Shown: one piece after another, positions 45,672 to 55,700 of the stretch | Layout of the letters: every line of letters begins with the position of its first letter | Position numbering within the stretch: position 1 is the first letter of the stretch | Source: Candidatus Microsaccharimonas sossegonensis | GTDB lineage: Bacteria; Patescibacteriota; Saccharimonadia; Saccharimonadales; Saccharimonadaceae | NCBI GenBank assembly: GCA_004100325.1 | Contig: SCKX01000001.1 | Span: forward strand, 665,453-729,452 | Direction of reading: 5' to 3' | DNA length: 64,000 nucleotides | Notes under the pieces: generated by a model | The model's database searches: none | What the model saw: the letters and a program-made list of their open reading frames with translations, nothing else | Told to the model about the DNA's origin: nothing | Translations under genes and position numbers: made by a program

Positions 45672-46361
45672 CTATTTGCTGGGAAGCACTTGGTTTGGAC
45701 ATGATGATAAAATGGTCAGCATTGCTCGTTTTTCGGCATCAGTCACCCAAAGTGTGTATTTTTGCTTTATTGCAATTTGCCGCGCGGCGTATTCACAACG
45801 AAAACTTTTGTTTGCAGGTAACCAGGTGGCAGCGTCTCCATCGCCTTTTTGCTGATTTGCGTCACCTTGTACAGCCAATAGTTCTAATGGATCATTGGCA
45901 AGTTGCACTCGCTGCGCTTTGGTCAAATTTTGCGCACCTGTTTGCCAGGCATTAGAAAGTGCAACCACATGATCGATCTGCACGTCACTGCCTCCTTTCG
46001 TGAAGTTGATGTCTGTCGCCGTATACGGATCGTGTAGGACGCCCGCAACGACGACACAGCTACCGTTAACAACTGGGTTTTCTAAATCTCTGTATAGAAT
46101 GATATTTCTGGTGTCACAACCATTAGTCGTCCCCCAGCCGCTGCCAAACTGAGTACGTGTATACCCCGTTTTTGGTGCACGCCCTTTGACCACTAAAGCA
46201 TCGAGTGCTTTTGCTGCCGAACCAGACGGAGATATAGCAACTGGCCTGGTCTGGGTTTTATTTGTTTGCTCGATCACGGGTGGTGCAGCCGCTAGGATAA
46301 CGACAGCAAAACCCACCAAACTCAGTATTGAAACAACACTCCTCCGAAGCCGCATAGTCAT
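45672..46361 (-). CDS. Secreted DUF1524 (HNH-type) nuclease
   Basis: 229 residues. Basic N-terminus and hydrophobic helix (~8-27, signal peptide or anchor). The catalytic block QIDHVVALSNAW, then LANDPLELLAVQGDANQQKGD and WLPANKSFRCEY match the DUF1524/HNH fold also found at the GmrSD C-terminus. Secreted forms degrade DNA outside the cell; in a host-dependent bacterium this fits nucleotide scavenging or DNA uptake. CATACT, 6 nt, ATG: leaderless. Confidence 0.88.
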   Translation of the reverse strand: MTMRLRRSVVSILSLVGFAVVILAAAPPVIEQTNKTQTRPVAISPSGSAAKALDALVVKGRAPKTGYTRTQFGSGWGTTNGCDTRNIILYRDLENPVVNGSCVVVAGVLHDPYTATDINFTKGGSDVQIDHVVALSNAWQTGAQNLTKAQRVQLANDPLELLAVQGDANQQKGDGDAATWLPANKSFRCEYAARQIAIKQKYTLWVTDAEKRAMLTILSSCPNQVLPSK

Positions 46362-46467
46362 GCTTTTAGTATGACTTATGGGAGTAAAGTTACAATGATA
46401 ACAACCAGAAGTAGCATGATTGTTTAACTATTTGGTAAGCGGCTTGGTTGATTGCTATACTGGCTAT

Positions 46468-48990
46468 ATGCAGACTGTAGCTCGACTTATAAACACATTC
46501 GTTCCAAAACACTATCAACTTTCAATCACACTCGACCGAATTAATCGAACGTTTGACGGAACGGTGACTATCAACGGTGCTTCTGTCGTCGGTGCAAAAA
46601 ATATTGTACTGCATTCAAAAGATCTGGCGATTTCGTCCGTCACGTTCGATGGCAAACAAGCAGACTTTATGTTAAATAATAACGACCAAGCACTGACCAT
46701 TACACATTCTGACATGACAGACGGAACTCATATCGTAACCATCGGTTTTTCTGGTGAAATTACAGACGGTATGCACGGACTTTATCCATGCTACTACGAG
46801 CATGATGGCGTCAAGAAAGAGCTTCTTGCGACGCAATTTGAAAGCCATCACGCCCGTGAGGTTTTTCCTTGTATCGATGAGCCTGAAGCAAAAGCAACGT
46901 TTGACGTCACCATAACAACCGAACAAAACGTCGTTGTGCTTGGTAACATGCCAATTAAAAATCAGCGTCACGAGGACGGCATGCTTGTGACGCAGTTCGA
47001 GACGACGCCTCGAATGAGCAGCTACCTCCTGGCTTGGGTGGTTGGTGAGCTGCAAAAAAAGTCCACCAAAACAGCAAGTGGTGTAGAGGTCAACATTTAT
47101 GCAACACCGGCACAGACTCCAGAAAGCCTCGATTTTGCTCTTGATATCGCAACCCGTGGCATTGAGTTCTTCGATGCGTATTTTGACGTTCCATATCCAC
47201 TGCCAAAATCTGATCACGTGGCCTTACCTGATTTCTCTTCCGGTGCGATGGAAAACTGGGGACTTATTACATACCGTGAAATTGCCCTTTTGAACGACCC
47301 AAAAACCGGTTCACTGCAAACTCGCCAGCAAGCTGCCCTGACGATTACTCACGAACTCAGTCACCAGTGGTTTGGCAACCTTGTCACGATGAAGTGGTGG
47401 AATGACCTCTGGCTTAACGAAAGTTTCGCCAATATGATGGAATATGTGTGTGTCGATGCGCTTGAACCTCAGTGGCATATTTGGCTCGATCAGGTTACAT
47501 ACGAAGTGGTGCAGGCCCTGCGTCGTGACAGCCTTGATGGCGTCCAGGCAATCCGAACCGAAGTGAATCACCCAGATGAAATTTCGACAATTTTTGATCC
47601 TTCAATTGTCTATGCAAAGGGTGGACGTCTGCTTCGTATGCTCCAAAGCTACATCGGTGATGCAGTACTACAAACCGGTTTAAAAACTTATTTTAAAAAG
47701 TTTGCCTACCAGAATACCGATGCGAATGACCTATGGGAATGCCTGTCTGAAGCATCAGGGCAAGATATCGGTCTGTTGATGAATAGCTGGATCTCTCAAT
47801 CAGGCTATCCGGTTCTCAACGTTTCGCAGGACGGCGACCTTGTTCATTTATCACAAGAACAATTTTTTATCGGTCCTCACGAACCGTCTGAAAAAATATG
47901 GCCGATTCCTCTCGGTGCATCCGAACAAAATTTTCCTCGTTTAATGACTGAAAAAGAATTGACACTGACACGCAGTTCGGAATTACCACTAGTTATGAAT
48001 CATGAAAGTACCGCTCATTTCATCACTCACTACACACCTTCTCTACTTGCGGAGTTAGTACGTGCTTTACCGACACTTTCTGATACTGATCGTTTAAAAC
48101 TTTTAAATGAACAAGTGCTGCTAGCACAAGCCAGTAGGCTATCGAGCGCCGAACTTATTCCTTTACTATGGCAGTACAAAAACGAATCAGTTGAGGCTGT
48201 GTGGGATATCATGCTTGTTGCCTTAAATGAATTAAAAAAATTCGTTGAAACAGATGAAATACTCGAAAATAAACTGCGTGCATTTGCCGCCAATCTGGCA
48301 GAAGAGCAGTTTCAGCGTCTTGGGTGGGACCCAAAAAAGGGCGAAACAGAAGCGGATACAAAACTGCGAAGTATTGTGGTTGGACTGATGTTGTATAGCG
48401 AACGTGCAGACATTTTAGAAAAAGCCCGTAACATCTACGATTCAACAACGCTAGAAGCGATAGATCCGAACCTGCGCGTTATTATTATCGGTTCCGTCGT
48501 TCGGTACGCGAAAGATCAATCAATTATTAACCACTTACTTAAAGCTCATCAGATGACGTCATCAAGCGAACTAAAAGAGGATATCGCCTCTGCAATTACC
48601 TCGACACGAGATCCGGAATCGATCGATCGCCTGCTTGGTCTCCTGAAAGATGCAACGATTGTCCGTCCACAAGATTTCATGCGCTGGTTCGTCTGGCTGC
48701 TTCGTAACCGTCATGCCCGGAACGAAACTTGGCGCTGGGGACGCGATAACTGGTCATGGATGGAAGAAACTTTTGGTGGAGACAAAAGTTACGATTCCTT
48801 CCCACGATACGTTGCGATGTGCCTGATAACCGCAAAACAACTTGAAGAATACAAACAATTTTTTGATCCGCTCAAAAAACAGGTGGCATTAAAGCGAAAT
48901 ATCGAACTTGGTATGCTTGAACTCAGTAGCAAAATTGCCCACATTGCTCGTGATCAAGCGGCTGTACGAAACGCCTTACTTGAGCTCTAA
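46468..48990 (+). CDS. M1-family zinc aminopeptidase
   Basis: 840 residues from ATG 46468, supported by TTGGTA-18-TATACT ending 6 nt before it (leaderless). GAMENWG (substrate site), HELSHQWFGN with Glu in NESFA 18 residues on (zinc site), and the ERAP1-like C-terminal domain are visible. No signal peptide, so probably cytoplasmic, releasing N-terminal residues from peptides downstream of Clp. Convergent with rnhB, ends overlapping by 15 nt. Confidence 0.94.
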   Translation: MQTVARLINTFVPKHYQLSITLDRINRTFDGTVTINGASVVGAKNIVLHSKDLAISSVTFDGKQADFMLNNNDQALTITHSDMTDGTHIVTIGFSGEITDGMHGLYPCYYEHDGVKKELLATQFESHHAREVFPCIDEPEAKATFDVTITTEQNVVVLGNMPIKNQRHEDGMLVTQFETTPRMSSYLLAWVVGELQKKSTKTASGVEVNIYATPAQTPESLDFALDIATRGIEFFDAYFDVPYPLPKSDHVALPDFSSGAMENWGLITYREIALLNDPKTGSLQTRQQAALTITHELSHQWFGNLVTMKWWNDLWLNESFANMMEYVCVDALEPQWHIWLDQVTYEVVQALRRDSLDGVQAIRTEVNHPDEISTIFDPSIVYAKGGRLLRMLQSYIGDAVLQTGLKTYFKKFAYQNTDANDLWECLSEASGQDIGLLMNSWISQSGYPVLNVSQDGDLVHLSQEQFFIGPHEPSEKIWPIPLGASEQNFPRLMTEKELTLTRSSELPLVMNHESTAHFITHYTPSLLAELVRALPTLSDTDRLKLLNEQVLLAQASRLSSAELIPLLWQYKNESVEAVWDIMLVALNELKKFVETDEILENKLRAFAANLAEEQFQRLGWDPKKGETEADTKLRSIVVGLMLYSERADILEKARNIYDSTTLEAIDPNLRVIIIGSVVRYAKDQSIINHLLKAHQMTSSSELKEDIASAITSTRDPESIDRLLGLLKDATIVRPQDFMRWFVWLLRNRHARNETWRWGRDNWSWMEETFGGDKSYDSFPRYVAMCLITAKQLEEYKQFFDPLKKQVALKRNIELGMLELSSKIAHIARDQAAVRNALLEL

Positions 48991-49896
48991 GTAGGTATCA
49001 ATTTTTGGCGGTATTCCTGACAAAGTGATAACCGTCAGTAATAAATCAACGTTTTTTAGTTTTTTTGACGCTACGTAATAGTCGGCTGCAAACTTCATCT
49101 GCTGTTGTTTCTTTGTCGTCACTGCCGCTAATCCACCACCCTGTAAGTGTGTTCGTCGATACTTCACTTCCGAAAAATACACAACGTCATTCCTCCGAGA
49201 CACAATATCTATTTCACAAAATTTTGTTTTCCAATTTCGTTCTAACATAACGTGACCGAGTGCGATTAAGTAGTCGGTTGCGATGGTTTCAGCTCCATCA
49301 CCAAGACTTTTTGTTGTAACGGTGCTAGCTTTGTATTTCTTTAATGGTGCAAACGAAAGACGATGTAGGGGTGTAACACCCAAACTATCAATTTCGATGC
49401 GGTGGGCGGCAGTACCGTATCCAACGTGACTACTGAACATATATCCTGGATAGATAGCATCCTGAAAGCTCATGTAACGATCTCTAGCGACTTTCGCAAT
49501 AATAGATGCAGCCGAAACGCTTTGTATCAACCTGTCCGCCTTAGGCAGTGTTGTGACGTAGCGCCCTTTTGCCGTTTCACGAAGAAAATTGATCGTACCG
49601 TCGATAATTATTTCGTGATATGGCGTTTTAATCTGTTCGACCGCACGAATGGTTGCTAATCGGAGGGCTGCCCCAAGCCCGATTTCGTCAATTTCTTGCG
49701 CCGACACCCAGCCCAATCCAAAACCAGTAGCTTTGCGACGAATTTCGGCGTCAAGTGCAGCTCGTTTTTTCTTTGTCAGCTTTTTACTATCAGTCAGTCC
49801 ATCAATCTTGTCATTGCCGAGCACGACCGCGCCGACGACTAAAGGACCAGCCCATGGTCCTCTGCCAACTTCGTCAATACCTAAGATCATATCCAT
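48976..49896 (-). CDS. rnhB: Ribonuclease HII fused to a YraN/UPF0102 endonuclease-like domain
   Basis: 306 residues. Residues ~1-190 are RNase HII (GIDEVGRGPWAGPLV with catalytic DE, IIIDG, KADRLIQSVSAASIIAKVARD). From ~198 on the sequence fits UPF0102/YraN: GDGAETIATDYLIALGHVMLERNW, CEIDIV, YFSEVKYR, a restriction-endonuclease-like fold with a D...ExK site. The two genes are neighbours in many bacteria; here they form one reading frame. RNase HII removes ribonucleotides from DNA; YraN role is unknown. Confidence 0.9.
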   Translation of the reverse strand: MDMILGIDEVGRGPWAGPLVVGAVVLGNDKIDGLTDSKKLTKKKRAALDAEIRRKATGFGLGWVSAQEIDEIGLGAALRLATIRAVEQIKTPYHEIIIDGTINFLRETAKGRYVTTLPKADRLIQSVSAASIIAKVARDRYMSFQDAIYPGYMFSSHVGYGTAAHRIEIDSLGVTPLHRLSFAPLKKYKASTVTTKSLGDGAETIATDYLIALGHVMLERNWKTKFCEIDIVSRRNDVVYFSEVKYRRTHLQGGGLAAVTTKKQQQMKFAADYYVASKKLKNVDLLLTVITLSGIPPKIDTYLELK

Positions 49897-49947
49897 AACT
49901 ATACTTCTTTATTCTATAAACATTCTTAACCTATTGCACTTGCCACA

Positions 49948-49976
49948 TAAAAAACGCTCCATTAGTAAGAGCGTTT
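49948..49976 (-). terminator. Terminator after rplS
   Basis: AAACGCTC / GAGCGTTT, 8-bp stem, followed on the minus strand by TTTTTTATG. Confidence 0.8.
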
Positions 49977-49992
49977 CATAAATGAAAAAGAC

Positions 49993-50514
49993 CTACACTG
50001 CGTTATGGCGAGCTTCAACTTCTGCCTGCTTGGCAGCAAGAGCCGCCTCTTCAGCAGCTTTTTCAGCTTGTTTTGCTTCTGCAGCAAGCCGCGCTTCTTC
50101 TTTCAGACGGGCAGCTTCTTCCTCAGCGTGGATATCACGAATATCGTTCACCCCTTCACGGTCAAAATTCACGCTACGAAGACGGGCACTTTTACCACTA
50201 CGTTGACGAAGATACGAAAGATAGTTGCGCCGTACTTTCGCGCGTCTTGTAATCTCAATTTTTTCTATAAGAGGACTATGAATCAAAAAGCTTTTTTCAA
50301 CGCCAATACCGCTGGCAATTTTACGTACCGTCATCCGAGCGGTGTGTGACAAAGCACGATCAATACGGATCACAACGCCTTCAAAAATCTGAATACGTTC
50401 TTTCGTGCCTTCTTTAATTTTCTGGTGAACGCGAACAGTGTCACCGCTTTTTGCGTCTACAACGGCGGGTTTTTTTTGCGCTTCATTTACCAGCTTAATA
50501 AGTTCAAAACTCAT
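49993..50514 (-). CDS. rplS: 50S ribosomal protein L19 with helical C-terminal extension
   Basis: 173 residues; typical L19 is ~115. The core is present (FEGVVIRIDRALSHTARMTVRK, read in parts; KVRRNYLSYLRQRSGK). From ~118 on an Ala/Glu/Lys-rich helix is added (RDIHAEEEAARLKEEARL and onward). L19 sits at the 30S-50S interface, so the tail could reach a neighbour. AAGGACGAG ribosome site. Confidence 0.96.
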   Translation of the reverse strand: MSFELIKLVNEAQKKPAVVDAKSGDTVRVHQKIKEGTKERIQIFEGVVIRIDRALSHTARMTVRKIASGIGVEKSFLIHSPLIEKIEITRRAKVRRNYLSYLRQRSGKSARLRSVNFDREGVNDIRDIHAEEEAARLKEEARLAAEAKQAEKAAEEAALAAKQAEVEARHNAV

Positions 50515-50624
50515 CTCTCGTCCTTACAATATTCACTTTATCTTTTATTTCTGCAATCGAATATATAATATAGCATAGTTAATCACTTTTTAAAAGTGGT
50601 GAGATAGAATTAGATTAAGCGGTA

Positions 50625-52247
50625 TTAGATCACACGGTTCACTTCGTCCAGTGTCGTCTCTCCGCGAAGCGCCGCGAGCACACCGTGTTCTAGTAAGGTT
50701 ACCATGCCATCAGCCCGCGCTGCTTGTTCAATTACTTCTGTGTGAACTTCGGCTATATCACCTCGCAGGAACTTTTGTATACTTTCACTGACAACCATTT
50801 GTTCCATTATCACCATACGTCCAGCATACCCAAACGGCGACTTCTCAGTTGGAACCGGCCTATACAACTTAAACATATCAAGATCCGGCTTTTCAACGTG
50901 TGTCGGTAAGTGAGCAAGAGCCGCTTTCACCCAGTTGCGTGTTGCTTCATCGGGTTCGTAAACTTCTTTTGATGTGTCATCCAAGCGACGAACGAGTCGC
51001 TGCGCAATCACCAATCGAATTGCCGTACTAAAGATTGGGTTGATACCTATCAAGTCAATCATCCGACTAAATGCTGCGGACGTTGAATTAGCGTGGAACG
51101 TAGAGAGTACCAGGTGCCCCGTAATTGATGCTTGGATTGCCGTTTTTGCGGTATCGGCGTCACGAATCTCTCCCACCATCACCACATCTGGATCAAGGCG
51201 AAGCACTGATCGCAGGTGATCAGCAAAACTTTGACCACCAGTCGTATCGACAGGAATCTGAGAGATACCTGAAATACCATATTCAATCGGGTCTTCAAGA
51301 GTTATAATTTTTCGATCAGTAGTATTGAGGGCAGTAATCATGCTATATAAGGTCGTTGACTTACCCGACCCGGTTGGTCCGACCATCAGCACCATCCCAC
51401 GAGGATGACTAACAATTTCATCTATTTCTCGTCTTTCAGCAACCCCAATCCCAAGTCTCTCAAGGTTCAGCATAGACTCATCGTAGTTAAACAAACGAAT
51501 GACGGCATCCTGTCCATACATGGTCGGAATCACTTCAATCCGCATATTTAATAAATGCGTCACTCCACCATTTGTGATTTCTTTTTGCATGTGACCCGAT
51601 TGCGGCTCGTTTGATGCGGTCGATAGATTGCCTCTTGAAGCCAATGCCCCCAAAATAACGCGGTAACGATCGCTATCGAGCTCAGCAACCGGATGCAGAG
51701 CGCCATCAATCCGCATACGCACTCGAATACCACCGCGTTGGTTCTCGATGTGGATGTCACTTGCACCAAGCTGATCGGCTTGCGTTATGAGATAATCAAA
51801 TAATTCATCACTTCCAACCGAATTAAGCGTCTCACTCACTTGTGTGATCGTGTCGCTATCGCCTTCTTTGGCAATTTTAATGTCATCATACACAGTAACC
51901 ACCGGTGGATCATAACGGTTCATGAGTGTATTAAAGCCACCAAGGCTTATTAGAACGAAATTTACGTTCTGAGCCTGAGCACTATACTGCTCTTTTATCT
52001 GACGCATAAAAGATTGTGGTGTTTGCGTTGTCACACCAAACTGCCAGGTTGTTGAATCACTGCCGGCCCGAAGCGGCACAAGACGGTTTTTGTGCATGTC
52101 GTCTTTTGTCAATATATTTGGAATAAGTTCAAGCGTCTGATCAATTCCGCGAGTATCTAAATATTCCATACCAAGAATCGCAGCACGACCCTGAGTCGAC
52201 TGTTCATCTTGGTCACGAGCACGCTCCTGAATTTTTTGTTCATCCAT
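50625..52247 (-). CDS. pilB: Type IV pilus assembly ATPase PilB (GspE family)
   Basis: 540 residues from ATG 52247. N-terminal GspE_N-like domain, then the ATPase: Walker A GPTGSGKST, Asp box, VVMVGEIRD (Walker B), THxxHAN block (SITGHLVLSTFHAN). After RLVRRL the C4 zinc motif usual for PilB/GspE is missing (DDTSKEVYEPDEATRN). It powers pilus extension; the prepilin fragment at 24221-24400 would be a substrate class. No other pil genes are adjacent. Confidence 0.9.
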   Translation of the reverse strand: MDEQKIQERARDQDEQSTQGRAAILGMEYLDTRGIDQTLELIPNILTKDDMHKNRLVPLRAGSDSTTWQFGVTTQTPQSFMRQIKEQYSAQAQNVNFVLISLGGFNTLMNRYDPPVVTVYDDIKIAKEGDSDTITQVSETLNSVGSDELFDYLITQADQLGASDIHIENQRGGIRVRMRIDGALHPVAELDSDRYRVILGALASRGNLSTASNEPQSGHMQKEITNGGVTHLLNMRIEVIPTMYGQDAVIRLFNYDESMLNLERLGIGVAERREIDEIVSHPRGMVLMVGPTGSGKSTTLYSMITALNTTDRKIITLEDPIEYGISGISQIPVDTTGGQSFADHLRSVLRLDPDVVMVGEIRDADTAKTAIQASITGHLVLSTFHANSTSAAFSRMIDLIGINPIFSTAIRLVIAQRLVRRLDDTSKEVYEPDEATRNWVKAALAHLPTHVEKPDLDMFKLYRPVPTEKSPFGYAGRMVIMEQMVVSESIQKFLRGDIAEVHTEVIEQAARADGMVTLLEHGVLAALRGETTLDEVNRVI

Positions 52248-52300
52248 TACCACTCATCCTACCAAAAAACATAAGCAATTTATAGTAGCATTCGAAGTGG

Positions 52301-52799
52301 TATAATGACGAACATGTCAGAAATCATTATCATCGCGCATAATATTCGTTCAACCCATAATGTGGGAGCACTTTTTCGTACCGCTGATGGTTTCGGTGTC
52401 TCAAAAATTATTCTTAGTGGCTACACGCCGTATCCTCGTATTCCTCGTGACCCACGGCTACCGCATATTGCTGATAAGCTGACGGCACAGATCCATAAAA
52501 CAGCACTGGGTGCTGAAAAAATGGTTACTTTTGAATATAGTCAACAGCCGTGGCTTGATACGTTAAAAGCAGACGGATATCGTATCGTCGGTCTTGAACA
52601 AACCAATCAAAGCGTTCCCCTTCATACATATCTAGCGCCAGAAAAAGTTGCGTTACTGATAGGTGAAGAGGTGCACGGCATAAAACAGCCGTTACTTGAC
52701 CAGTGCGATGACATTATAGAGATAACCATGGTCGGAAAAAAAGAATCATTTAATGTCAGTGTGGCGACTGGTATCGCCCTTTATGCACTGACTACTTGA
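52301..52799 (+). CDS. SpoU-family RNA methyltransferase
   Basis: 161 residues from ATG 52314. Motif 1 NIRSTHNVGALFRTADGFG, motif 2 LLIGEEVHGI, motif 3 KKESFNVSVATGIALY. Minimal SPOUT enzyme with no extension, similar in size to TrmL-like proteins; target unknown. TGGTATAAT (52298-52306) then 7 nt then ATG predicts a leaderless message; the ATG at 52305 lies inside the -10 and is not used. Convergent with dnaE, 8-nt overlap. Confidence 0.88.
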
Positions 52800-55700
52800 T
52801 GACAACTGCATCTTCACCAAAAATTTTCACTAAATCACCTATCATAGTATCACTACAATCAACTTTGAATGGCATTTTTATTGCCGACTGCTTATCCGCA
52901 CCAAGCACCAAAACGACTTCAATGAGACCTGGATAATCACTGCAAATCTGCTTCACTTGCATAAGCACTTGCTTGTCGTCAGGGTTTTTGACATGCACAA
53001 ATAATTTTTTTATTGACTTCGTGTCAACCACGCTATAGGACGTATCAGCTGTTATGTTCTTGATATCTTTGCGTTTTGATACAGCTATACGTCGTTTTGC
53101 GACCATACTGGTCGTATGCGCTTTGGGCTTAGTCATTTTATTGCCATGTGATTCGTAGTGACGAAGCTCGGCATCATCAATAATTTGAATATCATCGGCA
53201 ATAATCTTAATGTCATTACCGAGGTTACCGTCACGATCACGAGCATTTACTTTTCCAAAGACACGGATAACCTGGTCCTGCAGTAACTGACCGCCAACTA
53301 TTTCATAGATACCTGGAAAGACGATAACTTCGGTCTCCGAAGTTTTATCTTCAATTTTTACAAACGCCATTTTGGAGCCGCTTTTTGTCACTATACTACG
53401 GACGGATGAAATAAGCCCTCCGACAGTTAAAGCTTGACCGTCTATGTCGTTCGATAATTCACTCATTGGAACGGTTTGTTCGGTAAAGTAATCATCATAG
53501 TTATCAAGCGGATGGGCACTAATATACAGTCCAAGAAGCTCACGCTCCCAGCCGAGCCGTTCTTTATCAGTGTGCTTCACCGGCGCATCGAGCATGGCAA
53601 TTGAAGGTTGTGCTAAAATTGTCGAGTCACCTAAACCGCCGAATAAATCAGTTTGACCACTCAACGCTTCTTTTTGTAGCTTTGACGCAAATGCTTGAAT
53701 GGTTTCGAGATTATATAAAAGATCTGATCGATCTGCTAAAGTGTCAAATGCACCGGTTTTAATCAGCGACTCCCAGGCTTTTTTGTTAACGCGTGCAGAT
53801 GATACTCGTCTTGCAAAATCTTCAACCGATTGAAATATACCATCAGCACGAGCTCGAAGTATTTCTTCAACCACTGCCGTCCCGACGCCTTTAATGGCGG
53901 CCATACCAAAACGAATTTCTTTTTTGCCAGGTACAACAGCAAACTCAACAAATGACTCGTTGACGTCTGGAGAAAGCACCCGGATACCCATATGTTTGCA
54001 TTCGTTCATTTCAATCGCCAGACGATCAAGATCTCCTTGATCACTTGTCATTAACGCAGCCATAAAAGCTTCTGGATAATGGGCTTTCAGATACGCCGTC
54101 CAATAAGCAATCAACCCATAACAGGCAGCGTGAGATTTGTTAAAACAATAAGCAGCAAAATCTTCAAGCTGTTTCCAAAACTTTTCCATATCATGCTTCC
54201 CAGCACCGGATTGCGCCGCTGCACCTTCAATAAAGCGCGCTTTCATTTTCGCCATCATTTCGAGGTTCTTTTTACCGATCGCTTTACGAAGCGTATCAGC
54301 TTCTCCACCAGTAAAACCTGATAAGTCTTTTGATATCTGCATTACTTGTTCTTGATAGACAAGCACGCCATATGTTGTGCTCAGAGCACTTTCCATTTTT
54401 GCATGAGCATATGTAATCGCCCGCTCGCCATGTTTTCGCTTGATAAAGTCGTCAATAAACTGCATTGGACCTGGTCGATACAATGCTACCATTGCAATAA
54501 TATCATCGAAAATAGTCGGCTTTAATTCACGTAGATATCGTTTCATACCAGCGGATTCAAGTTGGAATACACCGGTCGTATCGCCTTTTTGAAGTAATGT
54601 ATACGTCGCTTCGTCGTCGAGCGGAATTTCTTGTAAGTTAATCGTAATGTTAAAAACCTTCTTTATAATACGAAGTGCGTTGTTGATAGTCGTTAAGTTT
54701 GATAGTCCCAAAAAGTCCATTTTGAGCAGGCCCAACTCTTCAACTGGTCCCATTGGATACTGCGTCGCAACCACGCCTTTTTGCGACATTTCAACCGGCG
54801 CGAAATTTACAATGTCATCGGGGGCAATCACCACACCGGCGGCGTGAACACCATGACTGCGAATCGTACCTTCCAACTGTATGGCGTAATCAAGTACTTT
54901 TTTTATCGCCGGATTTGACTCATATTCATATCTTAGATCAACGTTTTCAACCACGCTGACAGATAAAGGAATGTGCCGACCTTGTACGGGCGGTGGAATT
55001 AGTTTTGCAAGACGATCACTTTCGGCATACGGTACTTGCAGAACACGGGCGACGTCACGAACGGCCGCACGCGCCGCCATTTTACCAAATGTCACAATGT
55101 TGGCAACACGTTCGCTGCCATATTTTTCGGTACAATACTGGATGACTTCGTCGCGACGTGTATCTTGGATATCAATATCGACATCCGGCATACTAATTCG
55201 ATCAGGGTTTAAAAAACGCTCAAAAAGAAGATCATACTTCAAAGGATCAAGTTCAGTCATCCGAACAGCGTATGATACGATCGAACCTGCTGCGCTACCA
55301 CGACCAGGACCAAAGATGATGCCCCGATTTTTACCCCAGTTAATAAAATCTTGAACAATCAGAAAATAGCCGCTATATCCCATACGGTCAATGACACCCA
55401 GTTCATAATCCGCACGTTCCAGTACTTTATTAGGAAGGTGTTTTCGATATTCAGCAATGGTGATCGACAGTGGATCACCACTGATATCAAGCTTGCCGTC
55501 TCCATAACGGGACACTAACCCCTGAAATACCAACTGCAGTAAGTAGGTTTTTTCGTTATAGCCTTTTGGTGTTGGAAAGGTAGGAATTAAAATGCCCCCA
55601 AGTTCAAGTTCGACATTACAACGATCAGCAATGATTTTTGTATTTAACACAGCCTGCGGATTTGTTTTACTCCACCGATCAATCAGCTCTAATGGTTCCG

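Noticed and set aside
50582-50602. CACTTTT/AAAAGTG palindrome as terminator of pilB
   Set aside because: AT-rich, almost no loop and no clear U-tract; too weak to call.
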